In this document: in pieces, positions 62,465 through 64,000 of the stretch
Numbering within the stretch: position 1 is the first letter of the stretch
Layout of the letters: the number at the start of each line of letters is the position of its first letter
Assembly: GCF_030269515.1 (NCBI RefSeq)
Contig: NZ_BSTM01000008.1
Location: forward strand, 124,001 to 188,000
Source: Actinomadura sp. NBRC 104412
Lineage (GTDB): Bacteria; Actinomycetota; Actinomycetes; Streptosporangiales; Streptosporangiaceae
Length of the DNA: 64,000 bases
Reading direction: 5' to 3'
Notes under the pieces: generated by a model
What the model was told of the DNA's origin: nothing
Databases searched by the model: none
The model's input: the letters and a program-made list of their open reading frames with translations, nothing else
Program-made: the position numbers and the translations under genes

Positions 62465-64000
62465 TGGCCGCGGTGCACGAGTCGCCTCTGGGCGCGGCGG
62501 CCCCGCAGAGTCCGCCCGAGGGGGAGGACGGGGTCACCTACATCGGGGTGCGGCATCACAGCCCCGCCTGCGCGCGTCTGGTCCGCGACACGATCAGGCG
62601 GCTGCGTCCCGCGCACGTGCTGGTGGAGGGGCCTGCCGACTTCAGCGGGCGGCTGGACGAGCTGCTGCTCGGCCATGACCTGCCGATCGCGATCTTCAGC
62701 CATTACCGGGACGAGCGGCGGACGCACGCGTCCTGGTCGCCGTTCTGCGAGTACTCGCCCGAATGGGTGGCGATCGGCGAGGGCCGAGCGTGCGGCGCGG
62801 AGGTGCGGTTCATCGACCTGCCCGCCTGGCACCCGGCGTTCGCCGGCCGGCGCAACCGGTACGCCGACGCCGACGAGCGCTACGCCGAGGTCATCGAACG
62901 GCTCTGCGCGGCGTTCGCGGTGGACAACATCGACGCCCTCTGGGACCACATGTTCGAGGGCGACGACGACAACGGCGACCTGGGCGAACGCCTCGCCGCC
63001 TACTTCGACCTCGTCCGGGGGGAGTCCGACGCCGGGGAGGACGACACCGCGCGCGAGGCGTACATGGCGCGCTGGGTGCGCGCGGCGGTGGCCGACGCGG
63101 ACGGACGCCCGGTCGTGGTGGTCACCGGCGGCTTCCACCGGGCCGCCATCCGCCGCCTCGTCCAAGGCGGCGACGACAAGGAGACCGGCTGGCCGGACGT
63201 GCCGATGCCGCCGGAGGGCGCGCTGGGCGGCAGCTACCTGGTGCCGTACTCCTTCAAGCGGCTGGACGCGTTCACCGGCTACCAGTCGGGGATGCCGTCA
63301 CCGGAGTACTACCAGCGCCTGTGGGAGGGCGGGCCGGAGGCCGCGGCGGCCGGGCTGACCGAGGTCGTGGTGGCGCGGCTGCGCAAGCGCCGCCAGCGGG
63401 TGTCGACCGCCGACCTGATCGCCGCGCGGACGCTCACCGAGGGGCTGGCGCGGCTGCGCGGGCACCGCCACCCGTCCCGTACCGACCTGCTGGACGGGCT
63501 GGTCGCCGCGCTGGTCACCGACGACCTCGACCAGCGGCTGCCGTGGACGTCCCGTGGCCCGCTGGAGCCGGGCGCGCATCCCGCGGTGGCCGAGATGGTC
63601 GCGGCGCTGAGCGGCGACCGGGTCGGCGCGCTGCGTCCGGGAACGCCCGCGCCGCCGCTGCTGCACGATGTGAACGCCGAGCTCGAACGGCTCAAGCTGG
63701 ACGGCTGGGGCGCGGTGAACCTGAAGCTGTCCGACGACAGGGGGTTGCGCCGCAGCCGCGTCCTGCACCGCCTGAGGGTGTTGGGGATCCCGGGCTTCAC
63801 CCGCGAGTCGGGTCCGGCCACGGGAGCGGAGCCGGTGCTGGAGGAGCGCTGGACGCTGGAGCCCGGCGAGCACCGGCTGCCCGCGCTGATCGAGGCGGGC
63901 GCGTACGGCGCGACGCTGCGGGACGCCGCCGCGACCGTCCTGGAGCAACGTGCCCAGGACGCGGGCACGGAGATCGGGCGCCTGGCCGTCGTCCTGTTCG
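62464..64000 (+). CDS. DUF5682-family protein (3' end outside window)
   Basis: ATG 62464 shares its A with the upstream stop; the frame stays open to the window edge (512 codons). The N-terminal third shows GVRHHSPACARLV, HVLVEGPADF and VVVVTGGFHRAAIRRLV, that is GxxH, a conserved Glu and a second GxxH, then GSYLVPYSFKRLDAFTGYQS. The rest is helical (ADLIAARTLTEGLARLRGHR; VNLKLSDDRGLRRSRVLHRL). DUF5682 genes regularly sit between a YehL-type ATPase and a VWA gene (YehM/YehP in E. coli). Function unknown; a VWA gene is expected next. Confidence 0.85.
   Translation, partial: MAAVHESPLGAAAPQSPPEGEDGVTYIGVRHHSPACARLVRDTIRRLRPAHVLVEGPADFSGRLDELLLGHDLPIAIFSHYRDERRTHASWSPFCEYSPEWVAIGEGRACGAEVRFIDLPAWHPAFAGRRNRYADADERYAEVIERLCAAFAVDNIDALWDHMFEGDDDNGDLGERLAAYFDLVRGESDAGEDDTAREAYMARWVRAAVADADGRPVVVVTGGFHRAAIRRLVQGGDDKETGWPDVPMPPEGALGGSYLVPYSFKRLDAFTGYQSGMPSPEYYQRLWEGGPEAAAAGLTEVVVARLRKRRQRVSTADLIAARTLTEGLARLRGHRHPSRTDLLDGLVAALVTDDLDQRLPWTSRGPLEPGAHPAVAEMVAALSGDRVGALRPGTPAPPLLHDVNAELERLKLDGWGAVNLKLSDDRGLRRSRVLHRLRVLGIPGFTRESGPATGAEPVLEERWTLEPGEHRLPALIEAGAYGATLRDAAATVLEQRAQDAGTEIGRLAVVLF

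Overview
The window is a very GC-rich stretch (roughly 70% G+C by eye, strong G/C at third codon positions, many GTG/TTG starts, GTGA/ATGA gene overlaps, Tat-type leaders, an F420-type oxidoreductase, an imuA'-imuB-dnaE2 cassette with an actinobacterial LexA box). This points to a filamentous actinomycete, possibly the Streptosporangiales/Thermomonosporaceae; the family-level guess is inference. No rRNA, tRNA or CRISPR array was seen.

Layout. 1-12969: a co-directional block of five secreted carbohydrate enzymes: GH78 (cut by the window edge), GH106, a GH78-like six-hairpin enzyme, a GH127/GH146-type beta-L-arabinofuranosidase with a LamG domain, and a second GH78. Together they look like a degradation locus for rhamnose- and arabinose-decorated plant polymers. 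13037-21950: a patchy zone of small stress/regulatory genes (dienelactone hydrolase, ArsR+VOC, VOC, TetR with a divergent F420-type oxidoreductase, NTF2-like, aldo/keto reductase). It is mixed with decayed DNA: an intact IS5-type insertion sequence, a degenerate duplicate of the hydrolase 3' end, and fragments of a ribose-type ABC transporter. 21960-30507: GDPD, DUF2293, ribokinase, PH- and RDD-domain membrane proteins, Ppx/GppA, and a receptor Ser/Thr kinase fused to a TolB-like propeller. 30546-36198 (minus): the SOS mutasome dnaE2-imuB-imuA' with a LexA box. 36246-37301: about 1 kb of non-coding DNA built from degenerate direct and inverted repeats.

37302-54407: mostly single genes: NTF2-like, mtnA, a GT2 glycosyltransferase coupled to a 29-residue membrane peptide, a PSMA-like M28 peptidase, recD2, an orphan peptide-binding protein, an LVIVD-repeat protein, an M14 carboxypeptidase, a CGNR regulator, a zinc-ribbon microprotein, an Nramp-like transporter lacking DPGN, a glutamine synthetase-like ligase and a thioesterase.

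54529-64000: the most interesting block. Two tandem, translationally coupled DUF4132 giants (1134 and 1121 aa) share a near-identical 185-bp tract. They are followed by a MoxR-type AAA+ ATPase and a DUF5682 protein that runs off the window. The set resembles the E. coli yehI/yehL/yehM/yehP neighbourhood, a poorly understood MoxR-VWA type ATPase system, so a VWA-domain gene is predicted just beyond the edge. The first residues of the DUF5682 protein carry GxxH...E...GxxH motifs like the EreA/ChaN/TraB-TIKI superfamily.
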